A stretch of DNA of 64,000 bases from Actinoplanes solisilvae (GTDB lineage: Bacteria > Actinomycetota > Actinomycetes > Mycobacteriales > Micromonosporaceae). Location: NCBI RefSeq assembly GCF_003999975.1, contig NZ_RJAC01000007.1, positions 124,001 to 188,000 of the forward strand, read 5' to 3'. Under the pieces are notes generated by a model. It searched no databases. It was not told the DNA's origin and worked only from the letters and a program-made list of their open reading frames with translations. This document shows positions 1-7,943 of this stretch, one piece after another. The position numbers and the translations under genes were made by a program. Each line of letters begins with the position of its first letter. The first letter of the stretch is position 1.

Positions 1-604
1 GCAGGTTGCGGTGGCGGGGTGCCCCAGTCGGGCCGGCGTAGTGGTGCAGCATGGTGCTTGTCGCCGGCTTCCCAGCCGGGCCCGCCCCGTGGTGCCGCCT
101 GTCGCGCTGACAAGTTCTCATGCCGAGTGACGGTTCCAGGTCGACCCGCCCCCATTCGCCGTCGTGAGGGCCGGGCGACAGGTCTCATCCCAGGAGCACA
201 GGGGCCTCCATCCCATGATCACTCCGAGTCCGGTCGCCGCAACCGGCCGCGCCGCAGCGGCACCACAGCGGTGGGCGGCCCGGGTGAACTGCGCCGGACC
301 GTCAAGGGCCTGGACCCCGCGGATCCGGGCCGCACGAACCGGATGCCCGCACCGAGAATCCGCGGGCAGGCCTCGACCGCGCTCAGACTTTCCGGGTCTG
401 GTCCGAGAAGTGAGGTCGGCCCTCACCGCTAACGGCTGGAAGCCGTCCCGCGACCGGCGCCACAAGCGTTGACCAGCGCTCGGGGCCGGTTCGGCCGTAA
501 GCGCATCTTCATGATCGGCGATTCACGCGGATGCGTGTGAACGCTCACAAAGACTGCGCATAGTACGACCCTGTCCACCCCCTTTCAAGAGCCCCAACCC
601 AAAT
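1..604. other. gene-free leader region, no confident gene
   Basis: I see no convincing coding region here. Short open frames exist on both strands but have no ribosome binding site and no recognisable motif. The last 100 bases are less GC-rich and look regulatory: the palindrome TGTGAACGCTCACA lies at 536-549, before the cellulase operator at 605. The first 470 bases could be a decayed gene end, but I cannot identify one. Confidence 0.5.
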
Positions 605-618
605 TGGGAGCGCTCCCA
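605..618. promoter_or_regulatory. CelR/CebR-type cellulase operator
   Basis: The perfect 14-bp palindrome TGGGAGCGCTCCCA is the known binding site of the LacI-family cellobiose repressors CelR (Thermobifida) and CebR (Streptomyces). It stands 87 bp upstream of the endoglucanase start and 18 bp upstream of a plausible -35 box. This predicts cellobiose-induced expression of the cellulase. The repressor gene itself is not in this window. Confidence 0.9.
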
Positions 619-636
619 TAATTCCGTACGCATCGA

Positions 637-666
637 TTGACGTCTCTTGAAACTGCCCGCTAACGT
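637..666 (+). promoter_or_regulatory. putative sigma-70-like promoter of the GH5 cellulase
   Basis: TTGACG (637-642) and TAACGT (661-666) are separated by 18 bp and sit between the CelR-type operator and the start codon at 706. This is a motif match only; no start site is known. Confidence 0.5.
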
Positions 667-705
667 GCGCTTTCCCCAAGAGCCTCATGCGGATAGAGGA
701 TCGTC

Positions 706-2715
706 ATGTCCCGCAGACCGAGACGCGCGGCCCTGGCCGCCCTCACAGCCCTGCTGACCCTGCTCGGCCTTTGGACGGCCATCGCCGCCGCCAATGCCGC
801 CGCGGCCGGATGCAAGGTCGTCTACACGATCAGCGCCCAGTGGAACGGCGGCTTCACCGCGAACGTAGCCGTCACCAACCTCGGCGACACCGTCACAAGC
901 TGGCGTCTCAACTGGACCTTCCCGGCCGGGCAGCGCGTAACTCAGCCCTGGAACGCCGCCGTAACCACCTCCGGAACGGCCGTCACCGCCACGAACCTCA
1001 GCTACAACGGCACGATCACCACCGGCGCCACGACAAGCTTCGGCTTCAACGGAAGTTGGACCGGCACCAACCCCGCACCCACTGATTTCGCGTTGAACGG
1101 TGTGATGTGTACCGGAAACGCAATCCCGACCACGGCGCCCCCGACCGGCGAACCTGGCAACGCCGCCGCGATCGTGGCAGCCATGCAACCCGGCTGGAAC
1201 CTGGGCAACTCGCTCGACGCGACCGGCGCCGACGAGACCTCCTGGGGCAATCCCCGCATCACCGAGGCCCTGCTCGAAGGCATCAAAGCCCAGGGTTTCA
1301 AGAGCATCCGCATCCCCGTCACCTGGGGTCAGCACCAGGCCTCTGACTACACGATCGAGTCCGCCTACCTGGCCCGGGTCAAAGAGGTGGTCGACTGGGC
1401 CCTCGCCGACGGCTTCTACGTGATGATCAACGTCCATCACGACTCCTGGCAGTGGCTCAACGCGATGCCCGGCGCCAAGAGCCGCTTCGACGCGACCTGG
1501 ACCCAGATCGCCACCACGTTCCGCAATCACGACGCCAAGCTGGTCTTCGAGAGCATCAACGAGCCCCAGTTCAGCGACGAGTCCCAGAGCGCCACCTACC
1601 TGAACCAGCTCAACACGAGTTTCCACAGCATCGTCCGCGGCAGTGGCGGCGGTAATGCGACCCGCCTTCTGGTCCTCCCGACCCTGCACACCTCGGCCGA
1701 TCAGGTTCATCTCGACAATCTCGCCACCACGATCACCGCCCTGAACGACCGCAACCTCGCCGCCACCGTTCACTACTACGGCTACTGGCCGTTCAGCGTG
1801 AACATCGCCGGCACCACCACGTTCGACGCGACCACACAGGCCGACCTGATCGGATACTTCGACCGCGCGGCAGCCACGTTCACGGCCCGCGGCATCCCCG
1901 TGATCCTCGGCGAGTGGGGCCTGCTCGGCTTCGACCGTTCCCTCGACGCCGTCGAGCAGGGCGAGAAGCTCAAGTTCTTCGAATACCTGGCCTACTACGC
2001 GCGCCAGAAGAACATCACCACGATGCTCTGGGACAACGGCCAGCACTTCGACCGTACGGCGTTGACCTGGCGCGACACCGAGCTCGCCTCCTACATCAGG
2101 GCGACGACCCGTTCCGGCACCGCGTCGACCGACCAGGTGTTCCTCGCGAAGTCCGGCACGATCACGGCCAGGACCGTCACGCTGAACCTGAACGGCCGCA
2201 CGTTCACGGGTCTGCGGCACAACACCACCGATCTCGTACGGGGCACCGACTACACGATCAGCGGCGACCAGCTCACGTTCACGGCCGCCCTGCTGACCCG
2301 CCTGGCCGGCGCGCGCGACTACGGCGTCAACGCGCGTCTCACGGTCGTGTTCGACGCGGGCGTGCCGTGGCGGATCAACCTCATCTCGTACGATCCCCCG
2401 ACTGCGAGTGCCGCCGGCGGAACCACCGCCTCGTACGCGTTCCCGGTGACCTTCCGCGGCGACCGGCTCGCCACGATGGAGGCGAAGTACGCCGACGGCA
2501 GCAACGCCGGCCCGCAGAACTGGACGTCGTTCAAGGAGTTCGCGTACACGTTCCTGCCGAACTACTCGGCGGGCACGGTCACGCTCACGCCCGAGTTCTT
2601 CGCCGACGTGAACGACGGCGCGCGGACCACGCTGACACTGCACTTCTGGAGCGGCGCGAAGCTCACCTACTACGTCACGAAGTCGGGAAGCACTGTCACC
2701 GGTGCGGCGACGTGA
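706..2715 (+). CDS. secreted CBM2-GH5 endoglucanase with C-terminal X2-type module
   Basis: A 669-residue secreted beta-1,4-endoglucanase (cellulase). An N-terminal signal peptide (twin-arginine-like RRPRR, then a hydrophobic stretch, cleavage near A34) is followed by a family 2 cellulose-binding module bounded by C36 and C135. A short Pro/Thr linker leads to a GH5 catalytic domain (about 150-470) with the GWNLGNSLDA and RIPVTW motifs seen in GH5_4-like enzymes, acid/base E286 in FESINEPQ and nucleophile E403 in LGEWG. The C-terminal 200 residues resemble a CBM_X2 Ig-like module plus a second beta domain. The AGAGGA ribosome site at 695-700 supports the ATG at 706. The CelR-type operator upstream predicts cellobiose control. 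Its 3' end overlaps the convergent transporter gene by 20 bp. Confidence 0.93.
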   Translation: MSRRPRRAALAALTALLTLLGLWTAIAAANAAAAGCKVVYTISAQWNGGFTANVAVTNLGDTVTSWRLNWTFPAGQRVTQPWNAAVTTSGTAVTATNLSYNGTITTGATTSFGFNGSWTGTNPAPTDFALNGVMCTGNAIPTTAPPTGEPGNAAAIVAAMQPGWNLGNSLDATGADETSWGNPRITEALLEGIKAQGFKSIRIPVTWGQHQASDYTIESAYLARVKEVVDWALADGFYVMINVHHDSWQWLNAMPGAKSRFDATWTQIATTFRNHDAKLVFESINEPQFSDESQSATYLNQLNTSFHSIVRGSGGGNATRLLVLPTLHTSADQVHLDNLATTITALNDRNLAATVHYYGYWPFSVNIAGTTTFDATTQADLIGYFDRAAATFTARGIPVILGEWGLLGFDRSLDAVEQGEKLKFFEYLAYYARQKNITTMLWDNGQHFDRTALTWRDTELASYIRATTRSGTASTDQVFLAKSGTITARTVTLNLNGRTFTGLRHNTTDLVRGTDYTISGDQLTFTAALLTRLAGARDYGVNARLTVVFDAGVPWRINLISYDPPTASAAGGTTASYAFPVTFRGDRLATMEAKYADGSNAGPQNWTSFKEFAYTFLPNYSAGTVTLTPEFFADVNDGARTTLTLHFWSGAKLTYYVTKSGSTVTGAAT

Positions 2716-3607
2716 CGCGTTCCGGGGCCGGCTTTCGTGGCCGGCTCCGGGACACCGCCACCCCGGCCAGGCACAGCGCCCCGCCGGCGATGGCCAGCGC
2801 ACGCGGCACCTCGTCGAGCAGCACCCAGCTCAGCAGGATGACGACCACCGGGACGGCGTACGTGGTGGAGCCCATCTTGCCCGCGGTCGAGCGCGCCAGG
2901 GCGTACGCCCAGGTTGTGAACGCGATGGCCGTGGGGAAGACCCCGAGGTAGATCACGTTGAGGGTGGCGCTCATGGGAGCGCTTGCGATGTCGTCGACCA
3001 GGCGGCCGGCGAACGGCAGGCACGCGACCGCGCCGATCAGGCAGCCGAACGTGGTGGCCTGCAACGCCGACGCGTGCTTGAGGGCGGGCTTCTGCGCGAC
3101 GACCCCGGCGGCGTACGTGATCGCGGCGACCAGGCACAGCAGCACGCCGAGCACGGAGGACTGCCCGCCGCCCGACATCGACAGGCCGACGACGACCGCC
3201 CCGGCGAACGACACCGCGATGCCGGCCAGCAGCCGCGGCGGGAACCCCTCGTTCAGCAGCCACCCGGCCAGCAACGCCATCAGCGCGGGACCGACGTTCA
3301 CGACCATCGCGGCGGTCCCGGCGTCGACGAGTTCCTCGCCCCAGTTCAGCGCGACCATGTAGAGCCCGAACCAGAGCACGCCCGAGATGATGATGCCCGG
3401 CCAGGCGGCTCGCGGCGGCAGACCCTGGCGGCGGATCGCGAGGAACGCCACCAGCACGACCGAACCGGCCAGCAACCGGCCGAGGGCGAGCGAGCCGGGG
3501 GAGAAGTGCGGTGCCGCGGCCCGGATCCCGACGAACGCCGAGGCCCAGAGAACGACCGTGACTGAGGCGGCAACGACGGCGGCCCCGGGCACGCGTGGAG
3601 AGTTCAT
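2696..3607 (-). CDS. EamA/DMT-family transporter
   Basis: A 303-residue integral membrane protein with about ten hydrophobic helices in two repeats, the layout of EamA-domain drug/metabolite transporters (RhaT/YdcZ-like). The N-terminal repeat has the typical pattern WASAFVGIRAA...SPGSLALGRLLAG, and the second repeat has YLGVFPTAIAFTTWAYAL, a hallmark of the family's helix 9. The substrate cannot be deduced. I prefer the ATG at 3607 over a GTG 30 bases upstream because GTGGGA lies at a normal distance before it. It is convergent with the cellulase gene and overlaps it by 20 bp, so no separate terminator fits between them. Confidence 0.85.
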   Translation of the reverse strand: MNSPRVPGAAVVAASVTVVLWASAFVGIRAAAPHFSPGSLALGRLLAGSVVLVAFLAIRRQGLPPRAAWPGIIISGVLWFGLYMVALNWGEELVDAGTAAMVVNVGPALMALLAGWLLNEGFPPRLLAGIAVSFAGAVVVGLSMSGGGQSSVLGVLLCLVAAITYAAGVVAQKPALKHASALQATTFGCLIGAVACLPFAGRLVDDIASAPMSATLNVIYLGVFPTAIAFTTWAYALARSTAGKMGSTTYAVPVVVILLSWVLLDEVPRALAIAGGALCLAGVAVSRSRPRKPAPERVTSPHR

Positions 3608-3663
3608 GCTCTGATCCCACCGTCTCGGCGCCCGCACCGCTAGCGAGATTCGGACGTCGCGCT

Positions 3664-3933
3664 TCAGCCCGTCCAGCCGAGCCAGGCCTCACCGGCCGAC
3701 AGTGCGAGGAACCAGATCAGCCACGAGACCACGGGCAGAGGGAGCACCCACAGCGGCCGCCGCTGCCGCAGCAGTCGAATCGCGACGACCAGCAGCAGGA
3801 GCCAGACGACGAGCAGCAGCGCCACGGCCCAGCCCGGGGCGAGCAGCCCGCTGGCGACATAGAAGACCAGCGTGGCCACGAACGCCACGAACCCGAGCCA
3901 GCCGAGCAGCCAGTGCCACCACGAGCGCGTCAT
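3664..3933 (-). CDS. small three-helix membrane protein, unknown
   Basis: An 89-residue hydrophobic protein starting MTRSWWHWLLGWLG. It has three predicted transmembrane segments (about 5-30, 36-52, 60-78), with an Arg-rich loop (RLLRQRRP) between the second and third. I do not recognise the family. A longer reading starting at 4041 exists, but its extra 36 residues are Arg/Ala-rich and non-hydrophobic, so the ATG at 3933 is preferred. It stands 56 bp upstream of the EamA transporter on the same strand and could be co-transcribed with it. Confidence 0.6.
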   Translation of the reverse strand: MTRSWWHWLLGWLGFVAFVATLVFYVASGLLAPGWAVALLLVVWLLLLVVAIRLLRQRRPLWVLPLPVVSWLIWFLALSAGEAWLGWTG

Positions 3934-4037
3934 CGACAAACACCGTACGACCCCGGTCCGGGCTTTTCCAGCATCCAGGATGGAACCAGCTCGTCGCGGC
4001 CGGAGGGCGATGCGAATCGCGACGGCCGCTGAACCCG

Positions 4038-4232
4038 TCATTGATCGTCGAGGAAGATCTCTTCGATCGTCAGGCTGAACAGCTTGGCCAGGCGGAACGC
4101 CAGGGGCAGGCTCGGGTCGAACTTGCCCTTCTCGATGGCGTTGATCGTCTGGCGGGAGACGCCCGCGTGCAGGGCCAGGTCGCCCTGCGTCCAGCCGCGG
4201 TCGGCCCGCAGGTCCGTGAGCCGGTTCTTCAT
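4038..4232 (-). CDS. short XRE-family HTH regulator (YozG/SinR-like)
   Basis: A 64-residue single-domain XRE repressor. The helix-turn-helix is clear: RGWTQGDLALHAGVSRQTINAIEKGKFDPSLPLAFRL split as helix 2 (TQGDLALHAG) and recognition helix (RQTINAIEKG), ending in the LFSLTIEEIF signature typical of this small-regulator group. Its ATG overlaps the stop codon of the upstream membrane protein gene (ATGA at 4229-4232), so the two are translationally coupled. Such membrane protein plus mini-XRE pairs are common in actinobacteria and firmicutes. It probably acts on the GGTGTAAAG palindrome upstream of the operon. Confidence 0.88.
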   Translation of the reverse strand: MKNRLTDLRADRGWTQGDLALHAGVSRQTINAIEKGKFDPSLPLAFRLAKLFSLTIEEIFLDDQ

Positions 4233-4624
4233 CGATATTGGATCTTGCCGACGGCGAAGGCGAGCACGAAGACGCCGCCCATCAGCGCGGGCAGGACGGC
4301 GATGTTCACGTCGCGGGCGATCCCGGCCGCGTCGGCGACGAAGTAGGCGAAGGCGACCACCCACCCGACCCCGAGCGTGACGGCCAGCGCGTTCTGCATG
4401 ATCTTTCGCTGCAGCTCGTCGAGCCCGCGGAGGAGGCGCGTGAAGGCCACGATCCAGCCGATGCCGACGGCGAAGTTGACCGCGACGGCGGCCCAGCTCA
4501 CCGCCCGCTGATCCGGGTCCCATAGGCCCTGCGGACCGAACTTGGCCAGCGCGACCGTCGCCGCCCACGCGACGGTCCAGAGCGCGAACCGAGCCGTCAT
4601 CTTGAGCTCGTTGACCGCTTGCAC
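4229..4624 (-). CDS. four-helix membrane protein coupled to the XRE regulator
   Basis: A 131-residue protein of unknown function with four predicted transmembrane helices (about 9-28, 41-63, 73-98, 106-126). The GTG at 4624 is chosen because AAGGAGGGG stands directly upstream with ideal spacing. Its stop overlaps the start of the XRE gene. Membrane proteins in this arrangement may sense or sequester the small regulator, but that is inference from context only. A perfect inverted repeat lies 20 bp before the start codon. Confidence 0.82.
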   Translation of the reverse strand: MQAVNELKMTARFALWTVAWAATVALAKFGPQGLWDPDQRAVSWAAVAVNFAVGIGWIVAFTRLLRGLDELQRKIMQNALAVTLGVGWVVAFAYFVADAAGIARDVNIAVLPALMGGVFVLAFAVGKIQYR

Positions 4625-4644
4625 GGCACCCCTCCTTCGCCTGC

Positions 4645-4666
4645 GGTGTAAAGGACGCTTTACACC
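4645..4666. promoter_or_regulatory. perfect inverted repeat, probable operator of the membrane protein/XRE operon
   Basis: GGTGTAAAG (4645-4653), four bases, then CTTTACACC (4658-4666): 9-bp perfect arms. A further half-site, CCTTTACAG, lies at 4698-4706. The position just before a strong ribosome site suits autoregulation by the mini-XRE protein. Confidence 0.65.
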
Positions 4667-4707
4667 GTACGAGGTGGGTCGTCGAGGTGTCAAGCTTCCT
4701 TTACAGC

Positions 4708-5199
4708 TCAGTCGTACCGCTCGTAGATCGCGGCGCGGGCGCGGTCGGGGTCGAGGCGGTGCAGGATCGCGTCCGCGATATCGGTGAGCTGGGCGACCTG
4801 CTCGGGGGAGAGTGCGTCGATGACGTTCTCGCGCACGGTCGCGACGTGGCCGGGAGCCGACTCGGCCACCTTCTGCCAGCCGGCCCCGGTCAGCCGTGCG
4901 TTGGTGGCGCGCTTGTCCTCGGGGCACGGGAAGCGTTCGAGCAGGCCCCGCGTCTCGAGACGCTGCACGACGTGGGAGAGCCGGGCCAGCGTCGCGGTGG
5001 TGAGCTCGGCCAGCGCGGTCATGCGCAGCGTACGGTTCGGCGCCTCGGAGAGCATGGCCAGCACGAAGTAGTCGAAGTGGGTGAGCTGGGCGTCGCGCCG
5101 CAACTGGGAGTCGAGGGCGGCCGGCAGCAGTTCGAGCACGGCCGCCAGGCGTACCCAGGCGGCCTTCTGTTTTTCGTCGAGCCAGGTGTCCACGGTCAC
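4708..5199 (-). CDS. MarR-family transcriptional regulator
   Basis: A 163-residue winged-helix regulator with the MarR layout: an N-terminal dimerisation helix, THFDYFVLAMLSEAP, then the HTH LRMTALAELTTATLARLSHVVQRLETRGLLER and the wing ending in DKRATNARLT. It is transcribed away from a nucleotide-binding reductase gene. The GTG at 5199 has GGGAGAA upstream. Two similar palindromes in the 84-bp intergenic region are the likely binding sites, so it should repress the reductase and itself. The inducer is unknown; relatives in this arrangement often sense oxidised thiols, quinones or aldehydes. Confidence 0.88.
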   Translation of the reverse strand: MTVDTWLDEKQKAAWVRLAAVLELLPAALDSQLRRDAQLTHFDYFVLAMLSEAPNRTLRMTALAELTTATLARLSHVVQRLETRGLLERFPCPEDKRATNARLTGAGWQKVAESAPGHVATVRENVIDALSPEQVAQLTDIADAILHRLDPDRARAAIYERYD

Positions 5200-5215
5200 A
5201 ATTCTCCCACGCGAT

Positions 5216-5265
5216 TAGTTGTTGCTACAACCTAGCTCGCCATGCCATGGTTGTACCAACAACCA
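5216..5265. promoter_or_regulatory. paired operators in the MarR/reductase intergenic region
   Basis: Two palindromes share the core GTTGT-N4-ACAAC. The first is GTTGTTGCTACAAC (5218-5231); the second, TGGTTGTACCAACAACCA (5248-5265), has 7-bp arms. Their start-to-start distance of cores is 31 bp, about three helical turns. They fit binding of two dimers of the divergent MarR protein. Confidence 0.72.
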
Positions 5266-5283
5266 AATGGCCTGGAGGTCACC

Positions 5284-5859
5284 ATGGCGAACATCAGCAT
5301 CCTCGGCACCGGCAACATGGGTCAGGCGATCGGCGGCCTGGTCGCCAAGGGCGGCAACACCGTCCAGCAGCTCAACACCGCCAGCACCGGCGAAGCCGTC
5401 ACAGGCGACATCGTGATCCTCGCCGTCCCGCACGCCGCGCTCGCCGACATCGTCGCCACCCGCGGCGCCGAGCTGGCCGGCAAGATCGTGGTCGACCTCA
5501 CCAACCCCGTCGACTTCGCCACCTTCGACGGCCTGACCGTCCCGGCCGACGGCTCCGCCGCTGCCGAGCTGGCTTCCGCGCTCCCGCAGTCCAAGGTCGT
5601 CAAGGCCTTCAACACCAACTTCGCCGGCACGCTGGCGACCGGCTCGGTCGGCACCGAGACCACCGCCGTCCTGATCGCCGGCGACGACGCCGACGCCAAG
5701 ACCGCCGTGGCCGACTTCGTCCGCGCGGCCGGCCTGCGCGCCGTCGACGCCGGTTCGCTCAAGCGGGCGCGCGAGCTCGAGGCGCTGGCCTTCCTGCAGA
5801 TCAGCCTGGCCGCCGGCGAGAAGCTCTCCTGGAACGGCGGCTTCGCCGCTGTCGCCTGA
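5284..5859 (+). CDS. F420/NADP-binding dinucleotide reductase-like protein
   Basis: A 191-residue Rossmann-fold protein of the NADPH-dependent F420 reductase (Fno/ProC-like) family. It opens with ISILGTGNMGQAIGGLVAKGG, a dinucleotide-binding GxGxxG, followed by VILAVPHAAL and VVDLTNPVD, and has the family's VVKAFNTNFAGTL block. The ATG at 5284 has CTGGAGGTC upstream; an in-frame ATG at 5242 would place the start inside the operator and is rejected. Whether it reduces F420, NADP or another substrate is not decidable here. It is divergent from the MarR gene and probably induced through it. Confidence 0.85.
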   Translation: MANISILGTGNMGQAIGGLVAKGGNTVQQLNTASTGEAVTGDIVILAVPHAALADIVATRGAELAGKIVVDLTNPVDFATFDGLTVPADGSAAAELASALPQSKVVKAFNTNFAGTLATGSVGTETTAVLIAGDDADAKTAVADFVRAAGLRAVDAGSLKRARELEALAFLQISLAAGEKLSWNGGFAAVA

Positions 5860-5938
5860 GCCGACAGTTCAGCCCCCGACCTCGGACCTCGGCTCTGGCA
5901 CTCACCCCGCGCTTGATCTTGGCCTGAAGCCGCGCGCG

Positions 5939-5969
5939 AAGTCTGAAGCCCGCTCCGGGCTTCAGACTT
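5939..5969. terminator. bidirectional terminator, perfect 14-bp hairpin
   Basis: AAGTCTGAAGCCCG (5939-5952), a CTC loop, then CGGGCTTCAGACTT (5956-5969) form a perfect stem between convergent genes. With AAG/CTT at the ends it can serve both strands. The acetyltransferase stop codon (5962-5964) is inside the right arm. Confidence 0.85.
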
Positions 5970-6636
5970 CGGCCGGGGTGATCGCGGCGATGTGCCCGGT
6001 CTTTCCCTCGGTCGTGAAGCCGAGCCGGTCGTAGAGCCGGATCGCGTCGGTGTTGTGCGTGGCGACGTGCAGAAATGCCTCGTCGCCACGCCCGCGCACC
6101 ACCCCGGTGAGCGCCCGTACGAGGTGGCCCGCCAGCCCCTGTCCGCGATAGTCCGGATCGGTGGCGACGGTGCCGATCTCGGTCCAGCCCGGGATCCGGA
6201 TCCGCTCCCCGGCCATCGACACGAGCCGCCCGTCCCGCCGGGTGCCGAGGAACGTCCCGAGTTCAACCGCCCGGGGCGTGAGCGGCCCGACCCCCGTGCG
6301 CCCGGCCAGGTCGAGCATCTCCGGCACGTCGGCCGGGCCGAGCACGACCGCTTCGCCGACTTCCGTCGAGTCGACGTTCGACGCGGCCAGCACGAGTCCC
6401 TGCCCCTGGTTGACCACTCGCCACGACGACGGCACCCGGACGCCCCCGCCGGCCAGCACCACGACCTGCCCCGGCCCGGCCAGCTCGGCGAGATCGCGCC
6501 AGGCCTGCTCGTCATGCCAGTCCCGCACCGCGGACAGCGGCGCGACCCCGGCCACGTACCGGCCGGCCCCTTCGTGAAGTTCGGCGAACTCGCGCTGCAC
6601 CCCGGTCAACGCGTCCCACACCAGATTCTCGTTCAC
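5962..6636 (-). CDS. GNAT-family N-acetyltransferase
   Basis: A 224-residue protein whose C-terminal half is a GNAT (FR47-like) domain: the acetyl-CoA loop is seen in TVATDPDYRGQGLAGHLVRALTG, followed by FLHVATHNTDAIRLYDRLGFTTEG. The N-terminal half is a degenerate second lobe. I choose the GTG at 6636 because GGGAG lies eight bases before it; upstream in-frame codons encode a Pro/Arg-rich stretch without support. The substrate is unknown. It is convergent with the reductase gene across a shared hairpin terminator. Confidence 0.82.
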   Translation of the reverse strand: MNENLVWDALTGVQREFAELHEGAGRYVAGVAPLSAVRDWHDEQAWRDLAELAGPGQVVVLAGGGVRVPSSWRVVNQGQGLVLAASNVDSTEVGEAVVLGPADVPEMLDLAGRTGVGPLTPRAVELGTFLGTRRDGRLVSMAGERIRIPGWTEIGTVATDPDYRGQGLAGHLVRALTGVVRGRGDEAFLHVATHNTDAIRLYDRLGFTTEGKTGHIAAITPAEV

Positions 6637-6782
6637 AACTTCTCCCGTCACAGAAAACGGACCCTTGGGTTCGTTTAACTGCAACGGGGCCGGCGGCAAT
6701 CCGTTCAAGCGGTGTGGCGCTCGTCGCACGAGGCAAGTGACATCGTGTCCCGGTCCTGGCCCGCACTTCGTAGGGTGGGGCC

Positions 6783-7907
6783 GTGGTTTCGAGCGGACGG
6801 CCCGACACGGCCGAGCAGTGGCGGGGCTACCTCGCCGAGTACAGCGCGGATTTCCTCCGTGCCGCCGACGCTGATCGGCTTGCCGGGCTGGGAAGCGAAC
6901 GGCGCGCCTCCGGATGGCTCGGATTCGCCGGCGCGGGTCCGGACGCTCTCGCCGCCGTCGAAGAGCGGCTCGGGACGCCGCTTCCCCCGGGATACCGTGC
7001 CTTCCTGCAAGCCTCCGACGGGTGGCTCGAGATGGGTCCGTTCGTCTGGACGATGCGGACCACGGCCGACGTCGGCTGGGTGCGCGACCTCGAGCCCGAC
7101 CTGTGCGACGAGGACGACGAGGACTACGAGCTGATGGCCCGGGCGCTGCTGGTGTCCGCCGACGCGGACGCGTGCTACTGGCTGCTCGACCCCGCCGACG
7201 TCAACGGGAACGGGGAGTGGGCGGCGTACGTCTGGGCGTCGTGGTACCCGGGTCTGGGCGACCGTTTCGTTTCGTTCGCCGATCTGGTCGCCGCCGAGCG
7301 GGAAGAGTTCGAGGAGCTCAATGCCCGGGACGGGCGCGCGATCGAACCGGCCGGGGCGGCTGAGCTGGTTGCCGAGGGGCGACTGATGGCACTGCGAGGC
7401 GATGCAGCGGGGGCGGCCGAGCGGTTCGAGTCGGCCGCTCGTAAAGGGTCCGGAGCGGGCCAGTACCTCTCCGTCGTTCTCGCGGCGTTCCGGCAGCCTG
7501 ACGTGCATCACAGAATCCGCAACGACGTCCTCGGTCATCCGCACGTGATCGAAGCAGTGGGGGCCGGGCGGGTTCGCGCCGAGCTCGTGCCACTGTTCCT
7601 GAAGCGGGAATCCGGCGCCTGGGCGAGGCGGCTCGTGGAACAGGCCCTCGGCGATTCCGGCGACGCGCCGGTCTCGCCCGAGCCGTCCGACTTCACCGCG
7701 TCTCTCGACCGCGCCCGTGAGCTCGCACGTTCAGGCGACACCGATACAGCCTGGTCGGTCGTGGCCGCGGCAGTTCCGCATTGGCGCAGTGACGACCCGC
7801 TGGGCATCGCCCCGTTGACGCTGCTCACCGACCCGGAGCTGAGCTCGCTCGTCACGCCCCAGCGGGCCGCCTGGATCGTCACCACTTCGAGAAGCGCCAC
7901 TCACTGA
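6783..7907 (+). CDS. SUKH (SMI1/KNR4)-domain protein
   Basis: A 374-residue protein. Residues about 40-200 match the SMI1/KNR4 (SUKH) fold: AVEERLGTPLPPGYRAFLQASDGW is the signature first part, and YWLLDPADVNGNGEWAAYVWASWYPGLGDRFVSFADLV the later part. The C-terminal 150 residues are an Ala-rich helical region without a recognised domain. SUKH proteins often act as immunity proteins against polymorphic toxins, but others have housekeeping roles; no toxin gene is adjacent, so function is open. Start is GTG at 6783 preceded by GGTGGGG. Confidence 0.8.
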   Translation: MVSSGRPDTAEQWRGYLAEYSADFLRAADADRLAGLGSERRASGWLGFAGAGPDALAAVEERLGTPLPPGYRAFLQASDGWLEMGPFVWTMRTTADVGWVRDLEPDLCDEDDEDYELMARALLVSADADACYWLLDPADVNGNGEWAAYVWASWYPGLGDRFVSFADLVAAEREEFEELNARDGRAIEPAGAAELVAEGRLMALRGDAAGAAERFESAARKGSGAGQYLSVVLAAFRQPDVHHRIRNDVLGHPHVIEAVGAGRVRAELVPLFLKRESGAWARRLVEQALGDSGDAPVSPEPSDFTASLDRARELARSGDTDTAWSVVAAAVPHWRSDDPLGIAPLTLLTDPELSSLVTPQRAAWIVTTSRSATH

Positions 7908-7920
7908 GCTTGCTCAAATC

Positions 7921-7937
7921 ATCTTAGTCATTAAGAT
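7921..7937. promoter_or_regulatory. palindromic operator of the monooxygenase/MarR operon
   Basis: ATCTTA (7921-7926), five bases, TAAGAT (7932-7937): a perfect AT-rich palindrome ending 6 bp before the monooxygenase start codon. The downstream MarR protein is the likely ligand. Confidence 0.7.
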
Positions 7938-7943
7938 AACCGC

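Noticed and set aside
536-549. TGTGAACGCTCACA as a CRP/GlxR site
   Set aside because: The palindrome is perfect, but the spacing between TGTG and CACA is six, not the eight of the CRP/GlxR consensus; kept only as an unassigned palindrome.
685-2802. Long open frame antisense to the cellulase gene
   Set aside because: Gly/Arg/Val-rich shadow caused by high third-position GC; the plus strand encodes a clear CBM2-GH5 enzyme.
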